Part shown: positions 20,394-29,260 of the stretch, one piece after another
Layout: each line of letters opens with the position of its first letter
Numbering within the stretch: the first letter of the stretch is position 1
Origin: a virus
Virus record (IMG/VR): IMGVR_UViG_3300040958_000041
Location: 1-48,163 of that record
Length of the DNA stretch: 48,163 nucleotides
Reading direction: 5' to 3' (one strand)
Made by a program: the position numbers and the translations under genes
Notes under the pieces: model-generated
Database searches by the model: none
What the model was told of the DNA's origin: nothing
Seen by the model: the letters and a program-made list of their open reading frames with translations, nothing else

Positions 20394-20973
20394 AATTGTA
20401 TACGCACCAATATTAGAACAAGCTGGGTTTTTAAAGCGCAAAGCCGCTGATGTAGTAGAGCAATGGGTAGCGCAGTCAGATGGTGCTACTCAGTATTGGC
20501 AGTTGAGTGAGCCTATACCTTTATTATCAGGGTATAAAGTTAGGTATAAAATTAACGTTGCTGGGGGTAATAGTAATGTTGCTTACATACACGGAAACAG
20601 CAAGCAGTCAGGATCGTTGTACGTATACTTATCACCGATAAGTGGTCAGCTGTCCTTTCTTGGTTCTATAAATGAAAAGTTAGACGGAGTTCCATTCGTT
20701 AACAACTCAGAAGTACAGCTTGGAGTAGAGTACGAAGTTGAGTTTGAGGTTAGCTCTAATAAAGACATTGCAACACTGTTTAGGTTTCAAGATGTTGAAA
20801 AATATACAGCCGGTTACATATACGATTTAGAAGTCTTAAACGAGTTGGGAGTAGTGGTTAATAAAATCCCACTAACAAACAAAGCCCAAGGCGCTACACA
20901 GCTAGCTACAGTCGGTAGCATTAACGCCACTATGATTAACTACACTGGTGACGAGTGGGAGCAATTGCCATGA
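20386..20973 (+). CDS. hypothetical beta-sandwich protein (195 aa)
   Basis: The sequence alternates short hydrophobic strands with polar turns (YKVRYKINVAGGNSNVAYIH, GSLYVYLSPISGQLSFLGSI, YEVEFEVSSNKDIATLFRFQ), the look of a lectin-like jelly roll. No family is recognised. It lies between the lysis and packaging genes. A virion decoration or receptor-binding role is possible from fold alone. Confidence 0.65.
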   Translation: MPKIVYAPILEQAGFLKRKAADVVEQWVAQSDGATQYWQLSEPIPLLSGYKVRYKINVAGGNSNVAYIHGNSKQSGSLYVYLSPISGQLSFLGSINEKLDGVPFVNNSEVQLGVEYEVEFEVSSNKDIATLFRFQDVEKYTAGYIYDLEVLNELGVVVNKIPLTNKAQGATQLATVGSINATMINYTGDEWEQLP

Positions 20974-21257
20974 GTACATACGCAATAATCCCACAAGAGC
21001 AGTGGGTAGATGAATTAGTAGAGCGATTCCCGCATGCCCCACTTGTGCAAAATTGCAGAGTGCTGGTTTTTGCTGATGCCGAAACCGAGCAGTTAAAAGC
21101 TGATTATGCAGAGCGTGGAATAGTTGAGCTGTCATCATCTAGCGAAATTATTGAACACATGCAAAGCGGCTTAAATGAATGGGTTATATGTAAAGTAGAA
21201 CCGCTACGCGAAGTAATGAACCATTTTGCACCACCCGACGAATTAACGCAGGATTAA
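20970..21257 (+). CDS. hypothetical phage protein (95 aa)
   Basis: The start ATG 20970 (MSTYAIIPQEQWVDELVERF) overlaps the upstream stop (ATGA). It is an alpha/beta protein with a possible Rossmann-like segment (CRVLVFADAETEQLKADYAE). No family recognised. It belongs to the late operon. Confidence 0.65.
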   Translation: MSTYAIIPQEQWVDELVERFPHAPLVQNCRVLVFADAETEQLKADYAERGIVELSSSSEIIEHMQSGLNEWVICKVEPLREVMNHFAPPDELTQD

Positions 21258-21260
21258 ACC

Positions 21261-21557
21261 ATGTCTATAACCAGACCAGATATTATTGTAAAGCCAAATA
21301 AAGATAACGACTTGATAGCGCTATTGAACCAGCAAACAGGATTTGATGCGGTTGCCGTTGGTACTGTGTTGCGCATTCAAAACAAGAGCGATAACTATGT
21401 GTATGTTCAGCAATCAGACCAAGTAACCACTGAGTTTGATAGCGGTACAGAGTTAAAGCGCTCATGGGCTACAGAGACAGATGCAGCGGCATTAGGCGTT
21501 AGAGTTAGTTGCGGCGGTAAAGAAAGCACAATCAGCGTTGAGGTAGTGAATGCCTAA
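21261..21557 (+). CDS. hypothetical phage protein (98 aa), possible virion component
   Basis: A beta-rich small protein (FDAVAVGTVLRIQNKSDNYV, then YVQQSDQVTTEFDSGTELKR). The second half reads like short structural phage proteins. No family assigned. Its stop overlaps the TerS start by eight bases. Confidence 0.6.
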   Translation: MSITRPDIIVKPNKDNDLIALLNQQTGFDAVAVGTVLRIQNKSDNYVYVQQSDQVTTEFDSGTELKRSWATETDAAALGVRVSCGGKESTISVEVVNA

Positions 21558-22089
21558 ATTCAAAGAATACGATTGGTCAGGCTACACAACGCTTGAACGA
21601 TTGTACTGCTATGAATTTATGGTTGATAGAAGTAAAGGCGAAGCGGCTATTCGTGCTGGCTATAAAAAGCAAGCGGCCAAGCAGCAAGCTACGCGTGTAT
21701 ATAAAAAATGTGAGTCACGCATTAACGAAATGCTTAACGACTTAACTGAGCCGCACAATGTAACCGTAGACCGCATTGTTCAGGAGCTTGCAAAAATAGG
21801 CTTTATGGACGCACGTCAGTTCTTTGATGCCAACGGCAACCCAATACCTATACAAAGTTTGAGCGATGATGCGGCTAGCGTTATTGCAGGCATGAAAGTG
21901 CGTAGTGAAAGCGATGGTGATGATGGCGAAGTAGCCACAATTACTGAATACAAGCTCAATGACAAGATTGATGCGCTGCGCCTGCTAGGCCAAAACCTAC
22001 AAATGTTCACTAAGAAACTCGTTATTGACGATAAGCGCCCGCTTGTTGTTGTTAAAGATATGACGGGTCGCAAGAAGAAAGAGCAGTAA
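21550..22089 (+). CDS. terminase small subunit
   Basis: 179 residues of the Terminase_2 type: an N-terminal helix-turn-helix (LYCYEFMVDRSKGEAAIRAG, YKKQAAKQQATRVYKK), then NVTVDRIVQELAKIGFMDAR and a C-terminal KIDALRLLGQNLQMF. It recognises phage DNA and recruits the large subunit for packaging. It lies six bases before the TerL gene. Confidence 0.88.
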   Translation: MPKFKEYDWSGYTTLERLYCYEFMVDRSKGEAAIRAGYKKQAAKQQATRVYKKCESRINEMLNDLTEPHNVTVDRIVQELAKIGFMDARQFFDANGNPIPIQSLSDDAASVIAGMKVRSESDGDDGEVATITEYKLNDKIDALRLLGQNLQMFTKKLVIDDKRPLVVVKDMTGRKKKEQ

Positions 22090-22095
22090 GCGCGT

Positions 22096-23595
22096 GTGTC
22101 TCAAACTACTTATGAATTTTTGTATGCGCCGCAAGGTGACGTACTCGATCAGTATTATGTTGGGCGTGACCGTGTAACGCTGATTATGGGCCCGCTTGGC
22201 TCAGGTAAAACAACCGTATCGTGCATGCGTGTGTTTGACCAAATATGCGAACAAGCGCCCGACGCACATGGCTCGCGTAAAAGCCGCTGGATAGCAGTTA
22301 GAAATACCTATCCTGATTTAACAGGCACAACAATAAAAGATTGGTCTGACTTGTATCACAATGAGCATACACAGCTAGGCAAGTTTAACAAGGACTTTCC
22401 ACCTACCCACTATTTAGACTTTGATCTAGAAGATGGCACGCGAGTAATTGCAGAGGTGGTGTTTTTGGCATTGGATAGGCCGGACTCAGTTAGAAAACTG
22501 CGAGGACTACAGGCCACAGGGTTTTGGCTAAACGAGGTCAAGGAGCTAGACAAAGCCATAGTTGATATGTGTGACGGGCGACACGGACGTTACCCCAAGG
22601 ACGTAGCGCCAAGCTGGCATGGAATTATAGGCGATACTAACGCGCCTGATACCGATCACTGGTATTACGAACTAGCAGAAAAAGAACACCCCAAAGGCTG
22701 GACATTCTTACGTCAGCCCGGTGGTGTTATTGGCACAGTAACGGGGCCACCTAACGCACGCGTTACTACATGGGAGCCAAATCCAAACGCCGAAAACATT
22801 AATAACTTGCCAGATGGTTACTACATTAACCAAGTGCAAGGTAAAAAGGACGATTGGATCAGGGTTAACCTAGCCAACGAATACGGCAGCGTATCAACCG
22901 GCAAGCCAATTTATCAAGGCGTGTGGAATGATGCAGTGCATGTGTCAGAGCATAAGCTATTACCTATCCCATCGGTTAATAAGCTTTTACTTGGCTTTGA
23001 CTTTGGTAGAACGCCAGCCTGCACTATCGGGCAGTTAATGCCAAACGGTAAGTTGCGAGTGCTGCGCGAGCTAATAGCAACTAGCATGGGTATTCGGTCA
23101 TTCATGGACCAATTAGTAATACCCTGCTTAAAGAAAGATTTCCCAACGTTTGATATTAAAGATATGGAAGCCTACGGCGATCCAAGTGGTGTTGCTAAGT
23201 CAGGAAACGACGAGAACAGCCCAATCGGCATATTAAACGATGAATACAAGCTAACTACTTACCCAACGGCCACAAACATTCCTTTGCGACGCTGGGAGTC
23301 TGTAAACGAATTTTTAATGAACACCATTGACGGCGTGCAAGCATTTGAGCTTAGCAGGTGCTGTGAGGTGATCCGCAAAGGTTTTAACGGCGGGTATCAG
23401 TTTAGACGTTTAAATGTAAGTGGCGAGAAGTACGCAGAAGCCGCAGACAAGAACAAGTTTTCGCATCCACACGATGCGCTGCAATACCTTGCCCAAGGCG
23501 CGCAGGGTGAAATTAATTACGCATGGTTAGATCAACACTTAGCCAATAGCGAAAGCAACCAATCAATTATAGCTGATTCAGTTAGCGGGTATTAA
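22096..23595 (+). CDS. terminase large subunit
   Basis: 499 residues. The ATPase half has Walker A GPLGSGKT (residues 32-39) and a Walker B-like GFWLNEVKEL. The nuclease half has LLGFDFGRTP, then EAYGDPSG and HPHDALQYL, giving the three acidic sites of the RNase H-like nuclease. It is the motor that cuts concatemers and pumps DNA through the portal. The start is GTG 22096. The subtype resembles that of podoviruses with N4-gp56 capsids. Confidence 0.93.
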   Translation: MSQTTYEFLYAPQGDVLDQYYVGRDRVTLIMGPLGSGKTTVSCMRVFDQICEQAPDAHGSRKSRWIAVRNTYPDLTGTTIKDWSDLYHNEHTQLGKFNKDFPPTHYLDFDLEDGTRVIAEVVFLALDRPDSVRKLRGLQATGFWLNEVKELDKAIVDMCDGRHGRYPKDVAPSWHGIIGDTNAPDTDHWYYELAEKEHPKGWTFLRQPGGVIGTVTGPPNARVTTWEPNPNAENINNLPDGYYINQVQGKKDDWIRVNLANEYGSVSTGKPIYQGVWNDAVHVSEHKLLPIPSVNKLLLGFDFGRTPACTIGQLMPNGKLRVLRELIATSMGIRSFMDQLVIPCLKKDFPTFDIKDMEAYGDPSGVAKSGNDENSPIGILNDEYKLTTYPTATNIPLRRWESVNEFLMNTIDGVQAFELSRCCEVIRKGFNGGYQFRRLNVSGEKYAEAADKNKFSHPHDALQYLAQGAQGEINYAWLDQHLANSESNQSIIADSVSGY

Positions 23596-25815
23596 ATGAA
23601 ACAAGAACCGAAAGACTACGAGCACGATTACGATAAAGACAATAAAATCGATATGCTTGCTATGGAGCTTGAGCGCCAGTTAACGCAGGTTATTAACGAT
23701 CGTACTGTGATTGATAGCCGCATGGTAGAAGATTTAAAAAATTACCATGGCAAATTAGACGACGAAACAATCGACGCGCTTAAAAAAGCAAAGCGCTCGC
23801 ACCCGTTTATAAAGCTTACCCGCGCTAAAACAAATGCAGGCGAGTCGCAGTTAGTTGATTTGCTATTCCCTAATGACGATAAAAACTACGGCATTAAACC
23901 AACACCAAGGCCAGAACTAGCCGCAAAGCTTGATAATGAAACCCCTGTAGAAATTGACGGCGAGCAGTACCAAGACGAAGAGGGCAACCCAATCACGCAA
24001 GGTGACTTAGCTGAACGTGAAGTAGAGATAGCCAAAGAGCGCTGCGAAAACATGGAGCTGACTATTGATGATCAGCTAGTTGAAACCAAATACAACAGCC
24101 GATCACGTAAGGCAATACATGATGCGTGTGTAGTTGGCACCGGTATATTAAAAGGCCCCGTTGTAATGGGTAAGCTAAACAAAGCTTACACAGAGCAAAA
24201 TGGTGAATTTGTACTTGAGCTAAAAGAGTCCTTTACGCCAGGCGTTGAAGTTGTGCGCCCTTGGGACTTTTTTCCTGACTTATCAGCCAGTGAAATAAGC
24301 GAAGCTGAGTTCGTGTTCGAGCGCCGCTACATGAGTAAGCAGCAAATAGCAGAACTACCACAGCGTAAAGGCTTTAAAGCAGATCAGGTTAAGCGCGTGC
24401 TTAAAATGACCTCACAGCAAACGCAGCATACAACCAGTTACCAAGATGATGTTCGCAAGCTTGCAGGGCTAAGCGACACCATTAACGATAGTCGCTATGA
24501 AACATGGGAATACCACGGCCCTATAGATAACGATGTGTTAATTGATGTGGGCGCAATTGACTTGCCCGAAGATGAAGAGCAAGCGCTTGCGTTTATTGAT
24601 GAAATGAGCGGCGAAGAAACCATGGCTACCGTGTTTTATTGCGGCGGTATTGTTATGGGCGCACGCGTTCACCTAATGAGCTACGAGGGCTACATGCCAT
24701 ATCGTGTGTTTAATTGGGAGCCTGACGACTCAAGCATTTTTGGTTACGGCATACCGCGTATGGTGCGAGACGAGCAAGGCATTTTAAATACTACATGGCG
24801 CATGATGCTCGATAACGGCGGTATTACCGCAGGTCCACAAATCGGCGTGAACAAAAAACACATACAACCTGCCGATGGCAATTGGAACATAACCCCATTC
24901 AAGCAATGGAACATGACAGGCGGTACAGACGATATACGCAAAGTATTTACTACCGTTGAGTTTAACAGCCACCTAAATGAACTACAGGGCGTTTACCAAG
25001 TTGCTCGCGTGTTGTTTGATGAAGTCTCAGGCGTGCCAATGCTACAGCAAGGCGAGCAAGGCCAATCAACTCAAACACTAGGCGGCATGAGTATGCTAAT
25101 GAACGCAGCTAACACAGTGCGCAGGCGCCAAGTAAAAGATTGGGACGATAATATTACCGAGCCGATGATCAGTGACTTCTATCACTGGAACATGAGCTAT
25201 AACGAAGATAGCAGCATTAAAGGCGATTACCAGGTTGATGCTCGCGGTACTAGCGCGTTACTCGTTAAAGAAACACAAGCGCAGTCGCTCACTAACTTTA
25301 TGAGTGTGGCAGGGAGTAACCCTGTATTTGCACCGGTACTACAACTAAAAGCGGTTGATATATTGCGCGAGTGGGTTAAAACGCAAGGCTTACCGAGCTC
25401 TATTATTCCAACTGATAAAGAGCTTGAGCAATACCAAAAACAACAAGCAGAACAAAATGAGGGTCAACCACAAGATCCCGCCATGATGGTTGAGCAGCTA
25501 CGCATGCAGCAGCTACAAGCTAAGCAAGAATTTGACGCGCAAATGTTTGATAAAAAAGCCCAGCTAGATAGCCAAGAGCAACAAGCAAACATACAGATTA
25601 AATACCAGCAACTAGCCGCTGAAATGCAAGCACAGCAAAGCAAAGAGCGTGTTGAGCTAATGAAGCTCACGCAAAATGAAAAGCTAAGCAGTGAAAAGTT
25701 AATTGTTGAGCTGAAAAAAGTACAAGCTAAAAACGAGCAAGATTGGGCCAAGTTTAGCGCTGAGCTAAAAATAAAACAGCAAGCAGGCCAAACGGCTAAC
25801 TACGGACTTGATTAA
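23596..25815 (+). CDS. portal protein (P22-like size)
   Basis: 739 residues, close to the 725 of P22 portal. It begins with helical DKDNKIDMLAMELERQLTQV and has a portal core (VVRPWDFFPDLSASEISEAE, FNWEPDDSSIFGYGIPRMVR, GVYQVARVLFDEVSGVPMLQ). A C-terminal Gln-rich coiled coil spans residues 630-725 and may form a barrel as in P22. Twelve copies would form the DNA channel at one capsid vertex. ATG directly follows the TerL stop. Confidence 0.9.
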   Translation: MKQEPKDYEHDYDKDNKIDMLAMELERQLTQVINDRTVIDSRMVEDLKNYHGKLDDETIDALKKAKRSHPFIKLTRAKTNAGESQLVDLLFPNDDKNYGIKPTPRPELAAKLDNETPVEIDGEQYQDEEGNPITQGDLAEREVEIAKERCENMELTIDDQLVETKYNSRSRKAIHDACVVGTGILKGPVVMGKLNKAYTEQNGEFVLELKESFTPGVEVVRPWDFFPDLSASEISEAEFVFERRYMSKQQIAELPQRKGFKADQVKRVLKMTSQQTQHTTSYQDDVRKLAGLSDTINDSRYETWEYHGPIDNDVLIDVGAIDLPEDEEQALAFIDEMSGEETMATVFYCGGIVMGARVHLMSYEGYMPYRVFNWEPDDSSIFGYGIPRMVRDEQGILNTTWRMMLDNGGITAGPQIGVNKKHIQPADGNWNITPFKQWNMTGGTDDIRKVFTTVEFNSHLNELQGVYQVARVLFDEVSGVPMLQQGEQGQSTQTLGGMSMLMNAANTVRRRQVKDWDDNITEPMISDFYHWNMSYNEDSSIKGDYQVDARGTSALLVKETQAQSLTNFMSVAGSNPVFAPVLQLKAVDILREWVKTQGLPSSIIPTDKELEQYQKQQAEQNEGQPQDPAMMVEQLRMQQLQAKQEFDAQMFDKKAQLDSQEQQANIQIKYQQLAAEMQAQQSKERVELMKLTQNEKLSSEKLIVELKKVQAKNEQDWAKFSAELKIKQQAGQTANYGLD

Positions 25816-25817
25816 TT

Positions 25818-26012
25818 ATGAGCTTTGTAACAACCAGTACATGGGTAAAAATTAAAAAGCAGCTAAACGAAGATAGGCACGACTTAGTTGAACAGTTAAT
25901 ACAATCAAACACAGAAAAACAATCCGACCAACTGCGCGGTAAAATACAGCAGATTGACGACATACTAGACGGTTACCCAGCCCGTTTAACGCAAACAGAA
26001 TCAGACACGTAG
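25818..26012 (+). CDS. hypothetical small helical protein (64 aa)
   Basis: A short helical protein (VKIKKQLNEDRHDLVEQLIQ, then KIQQIDDILDGYPARL). It lies between portal and scaffold, where several podoviruses have a similar unknown gene. A strong terminator follows at 26035-26060. Confidence 0.65.
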   Translation: MSFVTTSTWVKIKKQLNEDRHDLVEQLIQSNTEKQSDQLRGKIQQIDDILDGYPARLTQTESDT

Positions 26013-26034
26013 CATTTAGCTATCTGTCAAACAG

Positions 26035-26060
26035 AACCCACGCATTGCCGTGGGTTTTTT
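26035..26060 (+). terminator. intrinsic terminator upstream of the scaffold gene
   Basis: AACCCACG (26035-26042), loop CATTGC, CGTGGGTT (26049-26056), ending in a T-run to 26061. It lies inside the late operon, so its effect depends on Q. Confidence 0.85.
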
Positions 26061-26094
26061 TATGACTGCAAGAAAGCACTCACAGGAAAAAACC

Positions 26095-26988
26095 ATGAGC
26101 AATCAAAATGAAAACCCGAATCCTGAGCAAGAAAACGAACAGGATGCGGCAGCGTTATTTACAGCACTAGCAAGCCAAGACTCTAACGACTCTAAGCAAG
26201 CAAGTGATGATGATGCGCTGGACAACAGCGAAGAAAGCTACGGCGATACTGATGCAGAAGAAAACGACCAAGGCGACACCGAGCAAGGCCAAGCCGATGA
26301 CGATCCATGGTCGCAAGTAGATGAATCACTACGCAATGAGTTTTTAACGCTACAGGCTAACCACAGCAAGTTGCAAAACGACCACAAGGCTAACGCTGGC
26401 CGTGTTCAGGCGCTTAATAACAAAGTGGCTGAGTACCAAAAGCTAGTTGAGGGTGCAGAGCAACAAGGTAAGCCAACCGGTGACGGTCCTACTGCCGACG
26501 ACCTTGAGGGTATGAGCTTTGAGGAAGTTGAACAAGAGTGGCCCGAAGTAGCCGGCTATTTAAAGAAACAACTAGAACGCACGCAGCAGCAGCTAACGCA
26601 GCAATTTGAAGAGCGACTAAACCCGCTTAACGAAATGCACACGCAACAGCAGCAAGCACAGCAGCAACAGTATGTTCAATCTGAATTGCAACGACTCCAG
26701 CAAGTACACCCTGATTTTCAGAGTATTGCTAGCGACTCGAAGTTTCACGATTGGGTAAACACTCAGCCCGACTCTGTTAAAGCCATGGCTGGCAGCTTAC
26801 ACGCCGCTGACAACATTGCGTTGTTGAATCTTTACAAAGGCAGTAACGGCAAAGGCCGCACTGCAAAACCGTCGTTATCCGATCACGCAACCATACCCAA
26901 AAAGGGCAGTGGGCGCCAAATACAAACCGATCCGAATAACCTCGATCCCGTCCAGTTATTTACACATCTTGCATCCAAGAAAAAATAG
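26095..26988 (+). CDS. scaffolding protein
   Basis: 297 residues from ATG 26095 (MSNQNENPNPEQENEQDAAA), which has AGGAAAA upstream; ATG 26050 would start inside the terminator stem. The N-terminal 100 residues are very acidic. A Gln-rich coiled coil spans about 150-225, and a basic helical end follows (KGRTAKPSLSDHATIPKKGS). Acidic start, coiled coil, basic end and position just before the capsid gene are typical of podovirus scaffolds, which shape the procapsid and then leave. Confidence 0.8.
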   Translation: MSNQNENPNPEQENEQDAAALFTALASQDSNDSKQASDDDALDNSEESYGDTDAEENDQGDTEQGQADDDPWSQVDESLRNEFLTLQANHSKLQNDHKANAGRVQALNNKVAEYQKLVEGAEQQGKPTGDGPTADDLEGMSFEEVEQEWPEVAGYLKKQLERTQQQLTQQFEERLNPLNEMHTQQQQAQQQQYVQSELQRLQQVHPDFQSIASDSKFHDWVNTQPDSVKAMAGSLHAADNIALLNLYKGSNGKGRTAKPSLSDHATIPKKGSGRQIQTDPNNLDPVQLFTHLASKKK

Positions 26989-26999
26989 GAGCTTAAACC

Positions 27000-28022
27000 A
27001 TGAGCAATAATTATGGTGATTTAGGAGTTGAAGCAGGCGTTTACGCAGAAATGAAAATGCTAGAGCACGCTGAGCCAATTCTTGTACTAAACAAAATGGG
27101 CGATCACAAGCCGATGCCTAAAAACGCATCGAAAGTGATCAAATTCCGCCGCCCTGTACCGTTACCGTTAGCGACTACACCGCTAGCAGAGGGCGTTCGC
27201 CCTGCGGGTTCTAACTTTCGCTATGAGCGCGTGCAAGCCACGTTGCAACAATACGGTGATTGGATGGAGTTAACCGACGTTGTGCATGATTTGCACGAAG
27301 ATCCGGTAGGCTCTGATATGGCAATGATGGCTGGCGAGCAAGCAGCCGAAACCATTGAAACCGTGTGTTTTGGTGAGCTAATTGGTGGCACTAACGTTAT
27401 TTACGCTAACGGTTCAGCACGTAACGAAGTAACTGCAACGATTGGCCTTGGCTCTATTCGTAAAGCGGTTCGCTCGCTTATGTCTAACAAAGCTAAGCGC
27501 TTAACTAGCATCCTGTCTGGTTCGCCAATGATTGGCACCACGCCGATTGAAGCGGCGTTCGTGGGCATCTGTCACACGGATATTGTAGCAAGCTTACGTT
27601 CAGTGAAAGGCTTTGTGCCAGTGGCTGAATACGGCTCACGTAAACCAATTTGCGCAGAAGAAGTGGGCAGCATTGAGGATGTACGTTTTGTTGCATCGCC
27701 ACTGTTTAACTCATGGGCAGACGCAGGCGGTGCTAAAGGAACAGGCGCTACCGAAGCGGTATCAACCACGGGCACAAGTGCCGACGTTTACCCTGTGCTT
27801 ATTATGGGTCAGCACGCGTTTGGTCACATTGCACTAAAAGGCAATAAAGACGCAGGCGGCGCAATTAAGCCAATGGTACGTAACCCAGGCAAGCCAGAAC
27901 ATGGTAATGAGCTAGGCCAAACTGGTTCAGTGTCTTGGAAAACGTTCTATGTGGCTAAAATTCTAAACGACTTATGGATGGTGCGTTTAGAATGTACGGC
28001 GCTTGAGAATCCTCAAGACTAA
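27000..28022 (+). CDS. major capsid protein, N4-gp56 family
   Basis: 340 residues with the clear family pattern: YGDLGVEAGVYAEMKMLEHA, PILVLNKMGDHKPMPKNASK, VIKFRRPVPLPLATTPLAEG, QYGDWMELTDVVHDLHEDPV, GEQAAETIETVCFGELIGGT. This is the HK97-fold capsid protein of N4-type and many environmental podoviruses. AGGAGC lies 8 bases upstream of ATG 27000. A terminator follows directly, which would keep the capsid transcript most abundant. Confidence 0.94.
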   Translation: MSNNYGDLGVEAGVYAEMKMLEHAEPILVLNKMGDHKPMPKNASKVIKFRRPVPLPLATTPLAEGVRPAGSNFRYERVQATLQQYGDWMELTDVVHDLHEDPVGSDMAMMAGEQAAETIETVCFGELIGGTNVIYANGSARNEVTATIGLGSIRKAVRSLMSNKAKRLTSILSGSPMIGTTPIEAAFVGICHTDIVASLRSVKGFVPVAEYGSRKPICAEEVGSIEDVRFVASPLFNSWADAGGAKGTGATEAVSTTGTSADVYPVLIMGQHAFGHIALKGNKDAGGAIKPMVRNPGKPEHGNELGQTGSVSWKTFYVAKILNDLWMVRLECTALENPQD

Positions 28023-28040
28023 TTAACAACACCCAACCAA

Positions 28041-28068
28041 AGCCCAGCCTAACCCGCTGGGCTTTTTT
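28041..28068 (+). terminator. intrinsic terminator after the capsid gene
   Basis: AGCCCAGC (28041-28048), loop CTAACCC, GCTGGGCT (28056-28063), then a run of T. The loop and most of the stem match the terminator at 18400-18427. Confidence 0.88.
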
Positions 28069-28089
28069 ATTATGCCATTGGAGCAAATA

Positions 28090-28611
28090 ATGAAAATTAC
28101 TTCTAAAACAAATAAAGCTGAATTAGTTGCATACGCAGCACAAGCATTGGGCGCACAGTTAGACGAATCAAAATTTAGCCGTGATGAGTTAATTGCCGAA
28201 GTTCGTAAGCTTGAAAAGTCACTAGGCATTGCAAGTGATGATGCAGGCGATGACGATGCTGGTAACGAGGGCGATACTGGTAATGGCAACAACGCTCAAA
28301 ATAATGACGATGCAGACAAAGAACAGGCGCCAAAGAAAAACCCACGCTTTGTATACCTGCGCATTCATACACCGCCATCAATTAACACTGATGAAGATGC
28401 CGAAGAAGAAACACACTGTATTGTGGGCTTTAACGGTAAAAACTACCAAATTCAATACGACGTAGAAGAGGGCGTAAAAGTCCCATACGGCGTATACGAC
28501 GTGCTTAAAAACGCAGTGCAAACCAAGTACCGCCGTGTTAAAGGTAAGCGCGAAATGGAAGAGCGCAAAGAACAGCGTTACAAATTTAACGTTGTTAAGA
28601 CTGTAGACTAA
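28090..28611 (+). CDS. hypothetical head-associated protein (173 aa)
   Basis: The start ATG 28090 (MKITSKTNKAELVAYAAQAL) has TTGGAG upstream. Residues 1-50 form a small helical LEM/SAP-like unit (FSRDELIAEVRKLEKSLG). Residues 50-85 are a very acidic, Asn/Asp-rich linker. The C-terminal half is a compact basic domain (VPYGVYDVLKNAVQTKYRRV). Position between capsid and adaptor suggests a head protein. No family name recognised. Confidence 0.7.
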   Translation: MKITSKTNKAELVAYAAQALGAQLDESKFSRDELIAEVRKLEKSLGIASDDAGDDDAGNEGDTGNGNNAQNNDDADKEQAPKKNPRFVYLRIHTPPSINTDEDAEEETHCIVGFNGKNYQIQYDVEEGVKVPYGVYDVLKNAVQTKYRRVKGKREMEERKEQRYKFNVVKTVD

Positions 28612-28615
28612 AAAC

Positions 28616-29260
28616 ATGACGTTTTTACAGCTATGCCAGCGGGTTAGGCAAGAGTCGGGAATATCCGGCTCGGGCCCTGAATCTGTGCTTAATCAAAAGG
28701 CGATATTACAAAAGGTGGTTGAATGGGTACGTCAAGCCGATCTTGATATTCAACGCCTGCATGGTGATTGGTTTTTCTTATGGAGAATGGGCAACGCAAA
28801 TTTAACTACTGGCATAACTGAGTACACAGGCGCGAGTTTAAACTTAACGGGCACATTACAAGACCTGTTAATGCTCGATATTAACGGCTATCCGTTACGC
28901 AACTATTCATGGAAAGAGTTTAAAGCAGCAAGGCGACAGCTAAACGAACAGCAAGGTTTACCCACCGAATACACGGTAAGGCCTGATAACGTGATTGTTA
29001 TTAATCCTGCGCCAAGTAGCGATATTGTAGCAACCGCTGAATACTCTATTGCCGTTGAGCCACTGACCAACGACAGTGACGAGTCAGTTATACCAGAGCG
29101 CTTTCACGATATTATTGTGCACAAGGCGCTTATGTATTACGCAAGTCACGAAGAAGATGCCAGCTTGTATCAAGTGAGCGAGTCACGTTATGAGCAAGCG
29201 CTAAGTGAGTTAGTGGCCGATCAGCTACCGCAAATTAGCATAAGCGGGAGATTGTACTAA
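28616..29260 (+). CDS. head-tail adaptor protein
   Basis: 214 residues beginning MTFLQLCQRVRQESGISGSG, a start shared by adaptor proteins of SU10-like and related podoviruses. It continues VVEWVRQADLDIQRLHGDWF, then GLPTEYTVRPDNVIVINPAP and a helical end with HDIIVHKALMYYASHEED. It would bind below the portal and connect it to the tail nozzle encoded next. Confidence 0.8.
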   Translation: MTFLQLCQRVRQESGISGSGPESVLNQKAILQKVVEWVRQADLDIQRLHGDWFFLWRMGNANLTTGITEYTGASLNLTGTLQDLLMLDINGYPLRNYSWKEFKAARRQLNEQQGLPTEYTVRPDNVIVINPAPSSDIVATAEYSIAVEPLTNDSDESVIPERFHDIIVHKALMYYASHEEDASLYQVSESRYEQALSELVADQLPQISISGRLY